This document shows positions 1 to 6,854 of a stretch of 10,221 nt of DNA, in pieces. Source of the stretch: Verrucomicrobia bacterium UBA2970. GTDB lineage: Bacteria > Verrucomicrobiota > Verrucomicrobiia > Limisphaerales > AAA164-E04. Numbering within the stretch: the stretch's first letter is position 1; each line of letters opens with the position of its first letter. The notes beneath the pieces are model-generated. The model was not told the origin of the DNA and did not search any database. It was given only the letters and a program-made list of their open reading frames with translations. Made by a program: the position numbers and the translations under genes. The DNA is taken from NCBI GenBank assembly GCA_002348345.1, contig DEAY01000420.1:18508-28728 (forward strand), in the 5' to 3' direction.

Positions 1-137
1 GGCCCTGAGAGGCCTTCAATGACAGCGCATCTCTCATCCGAGAGCCCCGGTTGATGGGATGGCTCGATGACCGTGGTTCGTTCCTCGGGCAGATCAATTG
101 GTAGCGAACCGCTACCGTAGGCGAGATCGACTCTCAT
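1..137 (-). CDS. LarA/DUF2088-type (lactate racemase-like) protein, N-terminal fragment
   Basis: An open frame runs from an ATG (complement of CAT at 135-137) leftwards off the window with no stop, giving 45 codons. It begins MRVDLAYGSGSLPIDLPEE and continues with a VIEPxxxPGLSDE stretch. This matches the usual start of the nickel-dependent lactate racemase (LarA, DUF2088) family: a short beta strand followed by AYG, a 'DLP' strand, then a VIEP..PGL.D segment. Family members interconvert 2-hydroxy acids in the cytosol with a nickel-pincer cofactor; many PVC homologues have unknown substrates. The metal/cofactor-binding His and Lys residues lie beyond the edge, so activity cannot be judged. 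The gene is divergent from the LRR gene. A perfect 7-bp inverted repeat (100-106 / 110-116) falls inside its codons 8-13. The call rests on recognition of a short N-terminus. Confidence 0.68.
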   Translation of the reverse strand, partial: MRVDLAYGSGSLPIDLPEERTTVIEPSHQPGLSDERCAVIEGLSG

Positions 138-302
138 ATCGTTTCGGATTTCTAGTTCTCGGTAGCTTAGGGAGGGGAGGGGGTGGCGGCGAGCGCGGAT
201 TGATGATGCTTAATTTTTGGGAGGAAAAGATTGCTTTCCCAAGGGGGGTTTGGTTTTTTTGGGGGGTTGACCCCCAAAGAAACGATAACGATGTTGAGAC
301 CT
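138..302. other. G-rich divergent intergenic region / LRR gene leader
   Basis: This stretch separates the minus-strand LarA-like gene from the LRR gene. It carries GGG, GGGG and GGGGG runs at 170-172, 174-177 and 179-183, followed by GG pairs. A T run and two G6 runs follow at 242-247, 254-260 and 261-266. The first cluster could form a G-quadruplex in DNA or in the LRR transcript, although a fourth full G3 tract is missing. No convincing -35/-10 pair was seen. A good Shine-Dalgarno (GGGAGG, 219-224) sits 6 bases before an in-frame TTG at 231. Confidence 0.4.
258..278 (+). promoter_or_regulatory. 8-bp GC-rich hairpin just upstream of the LRR start
   Basis: TTTGGGGG (258-265) pairs perfectly with CCCCCAAA (271-278) around a GTTGA loop. 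It lies 12 bases before ATG 291 and 24 before ATG 303. It does not look like a terminator, because no T run follows it. If transcribed, it would sit close to the ribosome entry site and could reduce translation from these ATGs. If translation starts at TTG 231, the hairpin is inside the coding frame. Confidence 0.4.
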
Positions 303-1166
303 ATGAAACGAACACTCTTCGGCCTGTTGAGCTTGGCGTTAATGTGGAATGCAGTGGGGATGGTTGGGTTTGCCCAAGAGGCGGAGGAAGCGGCCAAGGA
401 GGAGGAAGTCCCCAAGGAACCCATCTTCCCCGATAAGAACCTTGAAGCAGTGGTCCGGAAGTCGGTCTATGCCAAGCGCAACAACGATGAGCCGATCACC
501 GAGGATGATGTCCTCAACATTTCGACCGTCAAGGGAAGGGGGATGAATGTCCGAGATCTGACGGGTCTTGAGAAGTGCCGGAGCTTGGCCCTTCTTGATT
601 TGGCAGACAATCAGATCACTGATATCTCGCCCATAGCCAATCTTCCTCGCTTGCAATCGCTTGATCTCTCCAACAATGCCATCAGTGATATCTCAACCCT
701 TTCCACGTTGAAGGCACTCCAATATATCGAGCTATCGAACAATCAAGTCAGTGACTTGAAGCCGCTCTCCACGTTGACCAACATGTCGGCTCTCTACCTG
801 GGCTACAATCGGATTAAGTATATCTATCCGATTCTTGATTTGCCAAAGCTTGCGTCGCTCCATCTCAGTGTGAATGAGATTGAGAGCATTGAGGGAATCA
901 GTTCCTTGAAGTGGCTTTCCTCGCTGTCCCTTGATGGGAACAAGATCTTCAATCTCTATCCGTTGGAAGATCTCAGAAATCTGAATTACTTGTTTCTCGA
1001 GTACAACCACGTCGCTGATATCGGTCCCTTGATTGCCTCGGCCAAAGCCGATTATGAAGGAGAGAAACGGTTTGCCCCGTTCCTTCACTTCTATGTGAAA
1101 GGGAACCGGATTCCCAGGAGCCAATTGGACAAGATTAAGGAATACGGGGTTAGAGTGTTCCGCTAG
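303..1166 (+). CDS. Secreted leucine-rich-repeat protein (internalin-like 22-residue LRRs)
   Basis: This 287-residue protein has a signal peptide (MKR, hydrophobic core, predicted cleavage after FAQ at residue ~25) and then an acidic, Lys/Glu-rich linker. Next comes an N-cap-like segment (FPDKNLEAVVR ... PITEDDV) of the kind that precedes SDS22/internalin LRRs. Seven consecutive units of exactly 22 residues follow (about residues 87-240, pattern LxxLxLxxNxIxDI), then a longer eighth unit with an insertion that probably caps the solenoid. No membrane anchor, sortase motif or enzyme domain is visible. The likely role is protein or glycan binding outside the cytoplasmic membrane; the partner is unknown. 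ATG 303 was chosen because it places the Lys-Arg n-region directly before the hydrophobic core. ATG 291 and TTG 231 (with the best Shine-Dalgarno) are in frame and would lengthen the n-region. The gene appears monocistronic. Confidence 0.85.
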   Translation: MKRTLFGLLSLALMWNAVGMVGFAQEAEEAAKEEEVPKEPIFPDKNLEAVVRKSVYAKRNNDEPITEDDVLNISTVKGRGMNVRDLTGLEKCRSLALLDLADNQITDISPIANLPRLQSLDLSNNAISDISTLSTLKALQYIELSNNQVSDLKPLSTLTNMSALYLGYNRIKYIYPILDLPKLASLHLSVNEIESIEGISSLKWLSSLSLDGNKIFNLYPLEDLRNLNYLFLEYNHVADIGPLIASAKADYEGEKRFAPFLHFYVKGNRIPRSQLDKIKEYGVRVFR

Positions 1167-1183
1167 ATCGGGTTCGATCAGTT

Positions 1184-1209
1184 GATCATCAGGCTTCGAG
1201 GCCTGGATC
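1184..1209 (+). terminator. Weak hairpin after the LRR gene, possible terminator
   Basis: GATC (1184-1187) and CAGGC (1190-1194) pair with GCCTG (1201-1205) and GATC (1206-1209), leaving a 2-base bulge and a TTCGAG loop. It starts 18 bases after the LRR stop. The following bases (GTTCTTGGGG) lack a true T run, so intrinsic termination is only a possibility. Confidence 0.25.
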
Positions 1210-1479
1210 GTTCTTGGGGAGAGTGCCAGGCGTCTTTTTGGGAACCCTGCCAACCCGCGGTCCGGGGCCGCCAGCCGAATCGCCAAGGTAGCCATGGTGA
1301 GCCTCCATCCCTCGCGCTAACGTCGAGGAGATTTTCGCTCCAAAAAAGGGGGGCATCCGGGTCGATCCCTTGGAAGCAGATTGCCGGGGAAACTGTTCGA
1401 ATCAGTCGATTACCCCCTTGGTTCATCACAATCAGTTTTCGCTGCTGTCAAAGACGGTCAAACACGAGGAGATTCTTCA
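1210..1479. other. Intergenic stretch with no recognisable gene
   Basis: Open frames here are short, show no recognisable motif and do not have a convincing start. I see no tRNA, repeat array or clear promoter. The region may be the upstream part of the decayed gene that follows. Confidence 0.4.
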
Positions 1480-1886
1480 ATCAAACGATTGTCAGGACGG
1501 GTTTCTGCAGCGGTGTCCCTTGGTCTCTCGCAGACTGGTGCTGATGCTACTGATGACGAGCGGTTTGTGGGAAAGTGGAAGGCGAAAACCGATTTCCATG
1601 GTGCTCGAGTCGACATCATTGTCGACGTGACTGGGAAGACGATGATGTTTGACATAGGGGGGATCTGGAGGGGAAATCGAACGCAATCCTGAGCCAGTAA
1701 GACGGGTTTGGAATCCCGACCTTTACCGATCTCGAGGTGGGAGAATCGTGGGGGGCTCTGACCCTGGTCGGCGCTGAATCGAAGCATATTGACGCCTTTG
1801 GATAGCGGTCGCTTACCCTGGCCAGTCATTTTGATTCGACGGCAACAAGAGACCCTGAATTTTGGGGCTGCAAGAAGGTTGAATAG
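1480..1886 (+). pseudogene. Decayed gene for a small secreted protein (lipocalin-like feel, family unknown)
   Basis: A coding-like path of about 135 codons can be traced through several lesions. GAGGAG at 1465-1470 is a good Shine-Dalgarno, but the codon 9 bases later (1480) is ATC instead of ATG. Reading on gives a typical signal peptide (KRLSGRVSAAVSLGLS, then ADA) followed by DERFVGKWKAKTDFHG. At the G6 run 1657-1662 the sensible frame shifts by -1, as if one G of a G7 had been lost, and continues as DLEGKSNAILSQ. It is then interrupted by TAA at 1698-1700, resumes (PTFTDLEVGESWGALTLVGAE), meets TAG at 1803-1805, resumes, and ends ...EFWGCKKVE with TAG at 1884-1886. The beta-rich 'GKWKA' opening resembles small secreted beta-barrel proteins, but I do not recognise a family. 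The alternative is non-coding DNA that reads well by chance. Confidence 0.5.
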
Positions 1887-1959
1887 TCAAGCGGGTGCGA
1901 AGGGGGGGCGCTCTTTTATTTGACGGCAGCGGCGGTTGGTTTTAGGTCGAAGAGAGAAG

Positions 1960-4900
1960 ATGAAGAACTTAATTTTGATTCTTGGGGGGGGGCTCCTCCT
2001 CACCGTGGGGGGCTCGACACTGGGGGCCGAGCTCGTTGAGTCGTCACCAGCGAGGTTTGAACCTAGGGTGCTGGGGCCCTCTGATGAAGGGCTGAGAGCG
2101 ATCCCCACCTTCGAAACGGCCGAAGGGCTGAGGGTTGAGTTGGTTGCCGCCGAACCCCATCTCGCCAACCCGGTCGCCTTCGCGATTGATGAACAGGGCC
2201 GTTTCTATGTGGCGGAAACCTTTCGTCATGGTCAAGGGGTGCTCGATATCCGGGGGCGGGTCGGTTGGCCAAGCGAGGGCTTTAAATCCAATCTTTCCCC
2301 CGGGCGTTTGAGGGCGCTTTCTGAGGAGTTGCTCGACGTTGACCTCTCAGTGCGAACGGTGGCTGATCGGATTGCCTATCTGAAAAAGTACATGGGCGAT
2401 GAGGTGGGCAAGATGACGGTGGCATCGGATCGAATTCGCCGGCTGGTGGATACCAACGGAGATGGGTATGTTGATGAATCGTCCGTGTTTGTGGATGGGC
2501 TCCGGAACATTGCCGATGGGATTGGCGCTGGCCTGTTGGCTCGGAAAGGGCAGGTCTACTACACCCATATCCCCGATCTCTGGCGATTCGACGACTATGA
2601 CCAGGATGGCAATCCGGAAAAGGCAAGCTCCCTCCATTATGGCTATGGGGTGCGGACGGGATTCCTGGGACACGATCTCCATGGGCTCGTCATGGGGCCC
2701 GACGGCAAGATCTACTTTTCCATCGGGGATCGGGGGACTCACGTTGAGACCTTTGATGGCCGGACGATCTCTCTCCCCGACACCGGAGCCGTGTTTCGCT
2801 GCGATCTGGACGGATCGAGGTTGGAGGTCTATGCCACCGGTCTGAGGAACCCTCAGGAACTGGCGTTCGACGCCTACGGCAATCTTTTTACGGGAGACAA
2901 TAATTCCGACGGGGGCGATCAGGCGCGTTGGGTTTACCTGGTGGAAGGGGGCGACAGCGGTTGGCGGATTGGATATCAGTTCATTCAGCGGCCAAATGCT
3001 CGAGGACCATGGAATGCGGAGAAGTTGTGGTATCCGCGTTTTGATGGTCAGGCGGCCTACCTCATCCCCCCGCTCGCCAACATCGGGAACGGCCCTTCGG
3101 GATTGGCCTGTTATCCAGGACTCGGGTTCAACGATGAATACAACGGGTCCTTTCTCATGGTTGACTTCAAGGGGGCCAAGCGAACGAGTGGCATTCACCG
3201 GATTCAAATGAAACCGGTTGGCGCGGGATACGAAGTGGCATCGGTAGAGCCTTTCCTTTGGCAAGCCGCCGCCACCGATGTTTGTTTTGGATATGACGGG
3301 GCGGTCTATTTCACCGACTGGGTGAGCGGATGGGAAGCGCCAGGAAAAGGACGCCTTTATCGGGTGGTCGATGAAATCCGGCACCAGGATCCCCGGTTGA
3401 TTGCGATGAAGTCGCTGATGGCAGCGGGATTTGAGTCGGAAACGTCGGGTTCCCTTCGGGCGTTGCTGGGCCATCCTGACATGAGGGTTCGACTCGAGGC
3501 GCAGTTTGAACTGGCGGAACGAGGGGGAGACTCGATTGAGGTGTTTGCCGAGGTGTTCAAGCGCGATGCATCGATCTTGCCTCAGTTGCATGCGGTTTGG
3601 GGAATCGCTCAGACGATTGATCGGATCGGGGTGGGTCGAGATCAGCACGGTTTGTATCGCCAGGTGGGACCGCTCCTGGAGGTTTACCCGCGAGCGGAAG
3701 ACGAAGTTCGAGCCCAGATTTGCAAAGTCCTGGGTGAGCTCCGGGTGGACGCCGCGTTTTCACTCCTCCTGTCCGCACTTCGGGACGAAAGTCCGCGAGT
3801 GCAGTATTTCGCAGCCCTCAGTTTGGGGAAACTAGGCCATGTCGAGGCGGTGCCCCAACTCTTCCAGCTTGCCGGCCAGAACAACGACCAGGATGTCTAT
3901 TTGCGTCATGCGATCGTCATGGCTCTCGTGGGGATCGACGATCTTCCCCAGATTGAGCGAGGGGTGAGGTCGGAACAGTTAGCGGTCCAGAGAGTCAGCC
4001 TCTTGGCCTTAAGGCGACTCAAACGGGGTGAGGTGTCGACGTTTCTCGAACATCCCAATTTAGAACTGGTGAGGGAAGCCGCTTTGGCTGTGAATGATGT
4101 TCCGATTGAAAGTGGCACAGGGGCTCTGGCGAAATTGATTTCCCGTCCCGGATTGGATGCGCCCACTCTCCGTCGGGTGATCAACGCGAATTTTCGACTG
4201 GGAACATTTGAAAGTGCCCAGGCTTTGGTTCGATTTGCAATCGAGGGAGAAGCCGGCCTCCCTCTTCGAACCGAAGCGTTGGAGGCACTCGCGCAATGGG
4301 CGACGCCCTCAGGCCGAGATCGGGTCACGGGAAACTGGCGACCACTGCTTGGGCTGGGTCGGGACCGGGAAACCGCCGCCCTTGCCTTGCGCCCCTTTGT
4401 TGACGTCCTTTTGAAGCATGTCGAGCCCCGCCTTCGACTCGAAGGGATTCGACTGGTCCGTGGGCTCTCCCTGTCCGAGTCAGCGGATCTCGTCGCCGAG
4501 ATCGCCAACTCGGAAGACGGGAGCGATGACGTTCGAATTGAAGCCATTCGTGCCTTGAGTGGTCTTGATTCGGATCGATTTCGCAGCAGCCTTGAGCGGG
4601 CCTTGTTTTCCGATCGGGAATCGATTCGAGCCGCTGCACTGGAGCTCGCTGGCGAGGCTGAGGGAGTCGATTTGTTTGACGCGATTCAAACGTCACTTTC
4701 CAGTGGGACGCTTCCGGTCCAGCGAGCGGCATTGGTTGCCATACGTTCGATGACGGACTCGCGGATTCCCCCATTGCTGCTTGGTATGATGGGGAAACTT
4801 GATCAAGGGGAACTCCCTCGGGAGCTTCTCCTAGAACTGGTGACAGCGGTGGAGGGATCGGGTCTTTCTCGACTGGAGAATCGATTGGTTCGTTATCGGG

Positions 4901-5379
4901 AAACCCTACCTGAGGGGGCGACGGCGGCTCGGCATCCAGAGTTGCTATACGGGGGGGACGCGGACAGAGGTCGGTCCATCTTCTTTGAGAAACTGGAAGT
5001 TTCCTGCCTTCGCTGCCACAAAGTCAATGGGGAGGGAGGAGAGGCCGGACCGAATCTCAGCGGGATCGGGGCCGCGAGAACCCGGGAGTATTTGTTGGAG
5101 TCGGTGCTTTATCCCAGCCAGGCAGTGGCCGAAGGATTTGAGACGATTGTTCTGGATTTGGGCGATGGCGTCAGTGTCGGTGGGATTTTGAAGGAGGACT
5201 CCGCGGAGCGAGTCGTTCTCATCAGTCCCGAGGAGGGGGAAATGGAGTTCTCGCCTGCCGAAATCAAGGGACGCTCGAAGGGACCTTCTGCAATGCCCGA
5301 ATACATCAAGGATCTGTTGTCCCCATGGGAACTCCGGGATCTGGTTGAGTATTTGGCCTCTTTGAATGGCGACTCGTAG
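1960..5379 (+). CDS. PVC-type secreted beta-propeller dehydrogenase-like / HEAT-repeat / CxxCH haem-domain protein
   Basis: This 1139-residue exported protein has a signal peptide (residues 1 to ~23, ending TLGA) and a beta-propeller at about 40-470, of the 'putative membrane-bound dehydrogenase' type (Piru_Ver_Nterm, related to PQQ-sugar-dehydrogenase propellers). Alpha-helical HEAT repeats follow at about 480-970, then a cytochrome-c-like C-terminal domain from about 997. CLRCH (1016-1020) is the haem attachment site; Met1112 in the SAMPEY segment is the likely distal ligand. An EF-hand-like loop, DTNGDGYVD (164-172), interrupts the propeller and probably binds calcium. The expected location is periplasmic, passing electrons from an unknown substrate to the bound haem; the family has no settled reaction. 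ATG 1960 was chosen over an in-frame GTG at 1936 because it gives a clean signal peptide and follows a purine-rich GAGAGAAG. The gene stands alone and converges on ychF. Confidence 0.9.
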   Translation: MKNLILILGGGLLLTVGGSTLGAELVESSPARFEPRVLGPSDEGLRAIPTFETAEGLRVELVAAEPHLANPVAFAIDEQGRFYVAETFRHGQGVLDIRGRVGWPSEGFKSNLSPGRLRALSEELLDVDLSVRTVADRIAYLKKYMGDEVGKMTVASDRIRRLVDTNGDGYVDESSVFVDGLRNIADGIGAGLLARKGQVYYTHIPDLWRFDDYDQDGNPEKASSLHYGYGVRTGFLGHDLHGLVMGPDGKIYFSIGDRGTHVETFDGRTISLPDTGAVFRCDLDGSRLEVYATGLRNPQELAFDAYGNLFTGDNNSDGGDQARWVYLVEGGDSGWRIGYQFIQRPNARGPWNAEKLWYPRFDGQAAYLIPPLANIGNGPSGLACYPGLGFNDEYNGSFLMVDFKGAKRTSGIHRIQMKPVGAGYEVASVEPFLWQAAATDVCFGYDGAVYFTDWVSGWEAPGKGRLYRVVDEIRHQDPRLIAMKSLMAAGFESETSGSLRALLGHPDMRVRLEAQFELAERGGDSIEVFAEVFKRDASILPQLHAVWGIAQTIDRIGVGRDQHGLYRQVGPLLEVYPRAEDEVRAQICKVLGELRVDAAFSLLLSALRDESPRVQYFAALSLGKLGHVEAVPQLFQLAGQNNDQDVYLRHAIVMALVGIDDLPQIERGVRSEQLAVQRVSLLALRRLKRGEVSTFLEHPNLELVREAALAVNDVPIESGTGALAKLISRPGLDAPTLRRVINANFRLGTFESAQALVRFAIEGEAGLPLRTEALEALAQWATPSGRDRVTGNWRPLLGLGRDRETAALALRPFVDVLLKHVEPRLRLEGIRLVRGLSLSESADLVAEIANSEDGSDDVRIEAIRALSGLDSDRFRSSLERALFSDRESIRAAALELAGEAEGVDLFDAIQTSLSSGTLPVQRAALVAIRSMTDSRIPPLLLGMMGKLDQGELPRELLLELVTAVEGSGLSRLENRLVRYRETLPEGATAARHPELLYGGDADRGRSIFFEKLEVSCLRCHKVNGEGGEAGPNLSGIGAARTREYLLESVLYPSQAVAEGFETIVLDLGDGVSVGGILKEDSAERVVLISPEEGEMEFSPAEIKGRSKGPSAMPEYIKDLLSPWELRDLVEYLASLNGDS

Positions 5380-5435
5380 GGGAATGAGCGATCGGGGGCG
5401 GTCGAGCTTGAAGGGTCAGGCATGCCAGGCGGGCA
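5380..5435. other. Short convergent intergenic gap with weak hairpin
   Basis: Only 56 bases separate the stops of the convergent haem-domain gene and ychF. ATGCC (5422-5426) and GGCAT (5432-5436) form a 5-bp stem reaching into the ychF stop codon, and a weaker G-rich pairing lies near 5390-5405. Neither has a T run, so termination here may be Rho-dependent. Confidence 0.3.
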
Positions 5436-6539
5436 TCATACGTTGAATTTGAAGAGCATGACGTCGCCATCCTGTACGACGTAGTCTTTGCCTTCCATTC
5501 GATAAAGGCCGTTTTCCCGTGCCGACGCGATCGATCCGCAACGAATGAGATCTCCGTAGGCGACGGTTTCGGCCTTGATGAAGCCACGCTCAAAGTCGGT
5601 ATGGATCACCCCGGCGGCCTGCGGGGCTGTGTCCCCTTTCGTGATCGTCCAAGCGCGGACCTCTTTTTCGCCGGCGGTGAAAAAGGTTCGCAGTCCCAAG
5701 AGGTCGTAGGTGCTCTGAATCAGACGGCCGACTCCCGATTCCCCGACTCCGAGTTCCTTGAGGAACTCGTCTGCTTCCTCGCCTTCAAGATCGACGAGAT
5801 CACTCTCAATTTGGGCGCTGATGTAGACGGTCTGGCAGGCATGGTGTTGGCTGGCATACGCCTGTACTTGTTGGACGAAGGGGTTCTCGTCGGCCTTCGC
5901 CAGGTCGTTCTCCTTGACGTTGGCTGCAAAGATCGTGGGCTTGTTGGAGAGGAGGAAAAACGGATGGGCGATGGCCCGTTCCTCGGGGCTCAGATCAAGG
6001 GTGATGGCGGGCTTGCCATCGTCTAGGTGAGGTTTGAGTTTGCCGAGAACTTCAGATTCGGCCAGCGCCGTTTTGTCCCCTCGCTTGGCATCTTTGGCCC
6101 GTCGGGCCAAACTGTTTTCGACCGATTCGAGGTCGGCCACAACCAGTTCGGTCATGATCGTCTCGATGTCTCGAATCGGATCGATCGATCCAGCGACGTG
6201 ATGGATATCGGTGTCCTCGAAACAACGAACCACCTGGACGATGGCATCGACCTCGCGAATGTGGCTGAGGAATTTGTTTCCCAGTCCCTCTCCTTGGGCG
6301 GCCCCTTCGACGAGTCCGGCGATATCGACGAATTCAATGCTTGTGGGAATGATCGTGTTGGTTTTGGCAATCTCTGCCAGCGGGTCGAGTCGGGAGTCGG
6401 GAACGGTCACCACGCCCACGTTGGGATCGATGGTGCAGAAGGGGTAGTTGGCCGATTCTGCCTTCCGGGTCTTGGTGACCGCATTGAACAAGGTCGACTT
6501 GCCGACGTTGGGAAGCCCGACGATTCCTGCTTTTAGCAT
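5436..6539 (-). CDS. ychF: Redox-responsive P-loop NTPase YchF (Obg family, TGS domain)
   Basis: This complete 367-residue protein is close to the usual YchF length of about 363. The P-loop GLPNVGKST is at residues 8-16, switch region NYPFCTIDPN at 31-40, and the G3 motif DIAG at 72-75 followed by LVEGAAQGEGLGN. The HIREVDAIVQVVRCFED segment follows from 93. The G4 position is NVKE (207-210), not the canonical NKxD, which in this family is linked to ATP preference over GTP. A helical insert lies around 130-195, and the C-terminal TGS domain (about 281-365) ends DGDVMLFKFNV. YchF is a cytosolic, ribosome-associated ATPase implicated in translation and oxidative-stress control. The ATG at 6537-6539 gives the conserved MLKAGIVG start. 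The gene is divergent from the M20 gene and convergent with the haem-domain gene, so probably monocistronic. Confidence 0.97.
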   Translation of the reverse strand: MLKAGIVGLPNVGKSTLFNAVTKTRKAESANYPFCTIDPNVGVVTVPDSRLDPLAEIAKTNTIIPTSIEFVDIAGLVEGAAQGEGLGNKFLSHIREVDAIVQVVRCFEDTDIHHVAGSIDPIRDIETIMTELVVADLESVENSLARRAKDAKRGDKTALAESEVLGKLKPHLDDGKPAITLDLSPEERAIAHPFFLLSNKPTIFAANVKENDLAKADENPFVQQVQAYASQHHACQTVYISAQIESDLVDLEGEEADEFLKELGVGESGVGRLIQSTYDLLGLRTFFTAGEKEVRAWTITKGDTAPQAAGVIHTDFERGFIKAETVAYGDLIRCGSIASARENGLYRMEGKDYVVQDGDVMLFKFNV

Positions 6540-6854
6540 AATTCTTTTGCCAATTGAAACGACCTCGCCAGTCGAGGCCCTTGGTTTCCCCGATCCGAAT
6601 GATGGCGCTCGGACTCTGGGCAGAGAACACTTACGTGTGAATGCCTCTCGATTTCAATGGAATTCATCAGTTTTTGGGATGCCGTCACCGGAATCAGTCC
6701 GATGGCGTGTCGAGGGAGCCCGCGGATCCGAATCTTACTGGCCGTGGGACGGACCCCGGTCAGGGAGATTCGGGTCGGTGGTAGCCACGTTTTCGGCGGG
6801 GTTGGGAACGGATCTCGACGTCGCGCACTGCGCTCGCTATGCTCTGTTCTCTTG
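6540..6854. other. Divergent ychF / M20 intergenic region
   Basis: These 315 bases should hold promoters for both ychF (leftward) and the glycan unit (rightward). Open frames exist on both strands but encode no recognisable protein, and the M20 family N-terminus begins only after 6855. Visible structures are a CCTCG/CGAGG 5-bp hairpin (6563-6577) about 25 bases before the ychF start, a long hairpin at 6725-6776 (listed separately) and an 8-base palindrome CGACGTCG (6816-6823). I could not identify -35/-10 elements with confidence. Confidence 0.45.
6725..6776 (+). promoter_or_regulatory. 52-base long, nearly fully paired hairpin in the M20 gene leader
   Basis: GATCCGAATCT (6725-6735) pairs with AGATTCGGGTC (6766-6776), 11 bp with one T-G wobble. 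After a wobble and one mismatch, CTGGCC (6738-6743) pairs with GGTCAG (6758-6763). G6744 then pairs with C6757, and after a bulged T, GGG (6746-6748) pairs with CCC (6754-6756), closing an ACGGA loop. In total about 22 of the possible pairs form. It ends 78 bases before the M20 start. No T run follows, so a simple terminator is unlikely. It could be a leader RNA structure, a small RNA or a dispersed palindromic repeat; the structure itself is directly visible. Confidence 0.6.

Noticed and set aside
100..116. Perfect 7-bp inverted repeat GGTAGCG-AAC-CGCTACC as an operator or terminator
   Set aside because: It falls inside codons 8-13 of the LarA-like gene and has no T run. Codon choice is a sufficient explanation.
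1182..1544. 120-codon plus-strand open frame after the LRR gene
   Set aside because: No ribosome binding site and no recognisable motif, and it is in a different frame from the traced decayed gene. Composition does not look coding.
1920..1948. TTGACG followed 17 bases later by TAGGTC as a sigma-70 promoter for the haem-domain gene
   Set aside because: The -10 match is poor, and it would leave only a handful of bases before the ATG at 1960, inadequate for a ribosome site.
2347..3648. Minus-strand open frame of 433 codons opposite the haem-domain gene
   Set aside because: It lies wholly within the well-supported propeller/HEAT coding sequence, and its translation has no recognisable domain. 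It is a long antisense shadow of GC-rich codons.
5601..6536. Plus-strand open frames opposite ychF
   Set aside because: Antisense shadows of the highly conserved ychF coding sequence with no independent motif.
6657..6854. 66-codon N-terminal extension of the M20 protein
   Set aside because: No family similarity before 6855. The extension would translate the long hairpin and is Arg/Gly-rich and unlike an M20 domain or a signal peptide.
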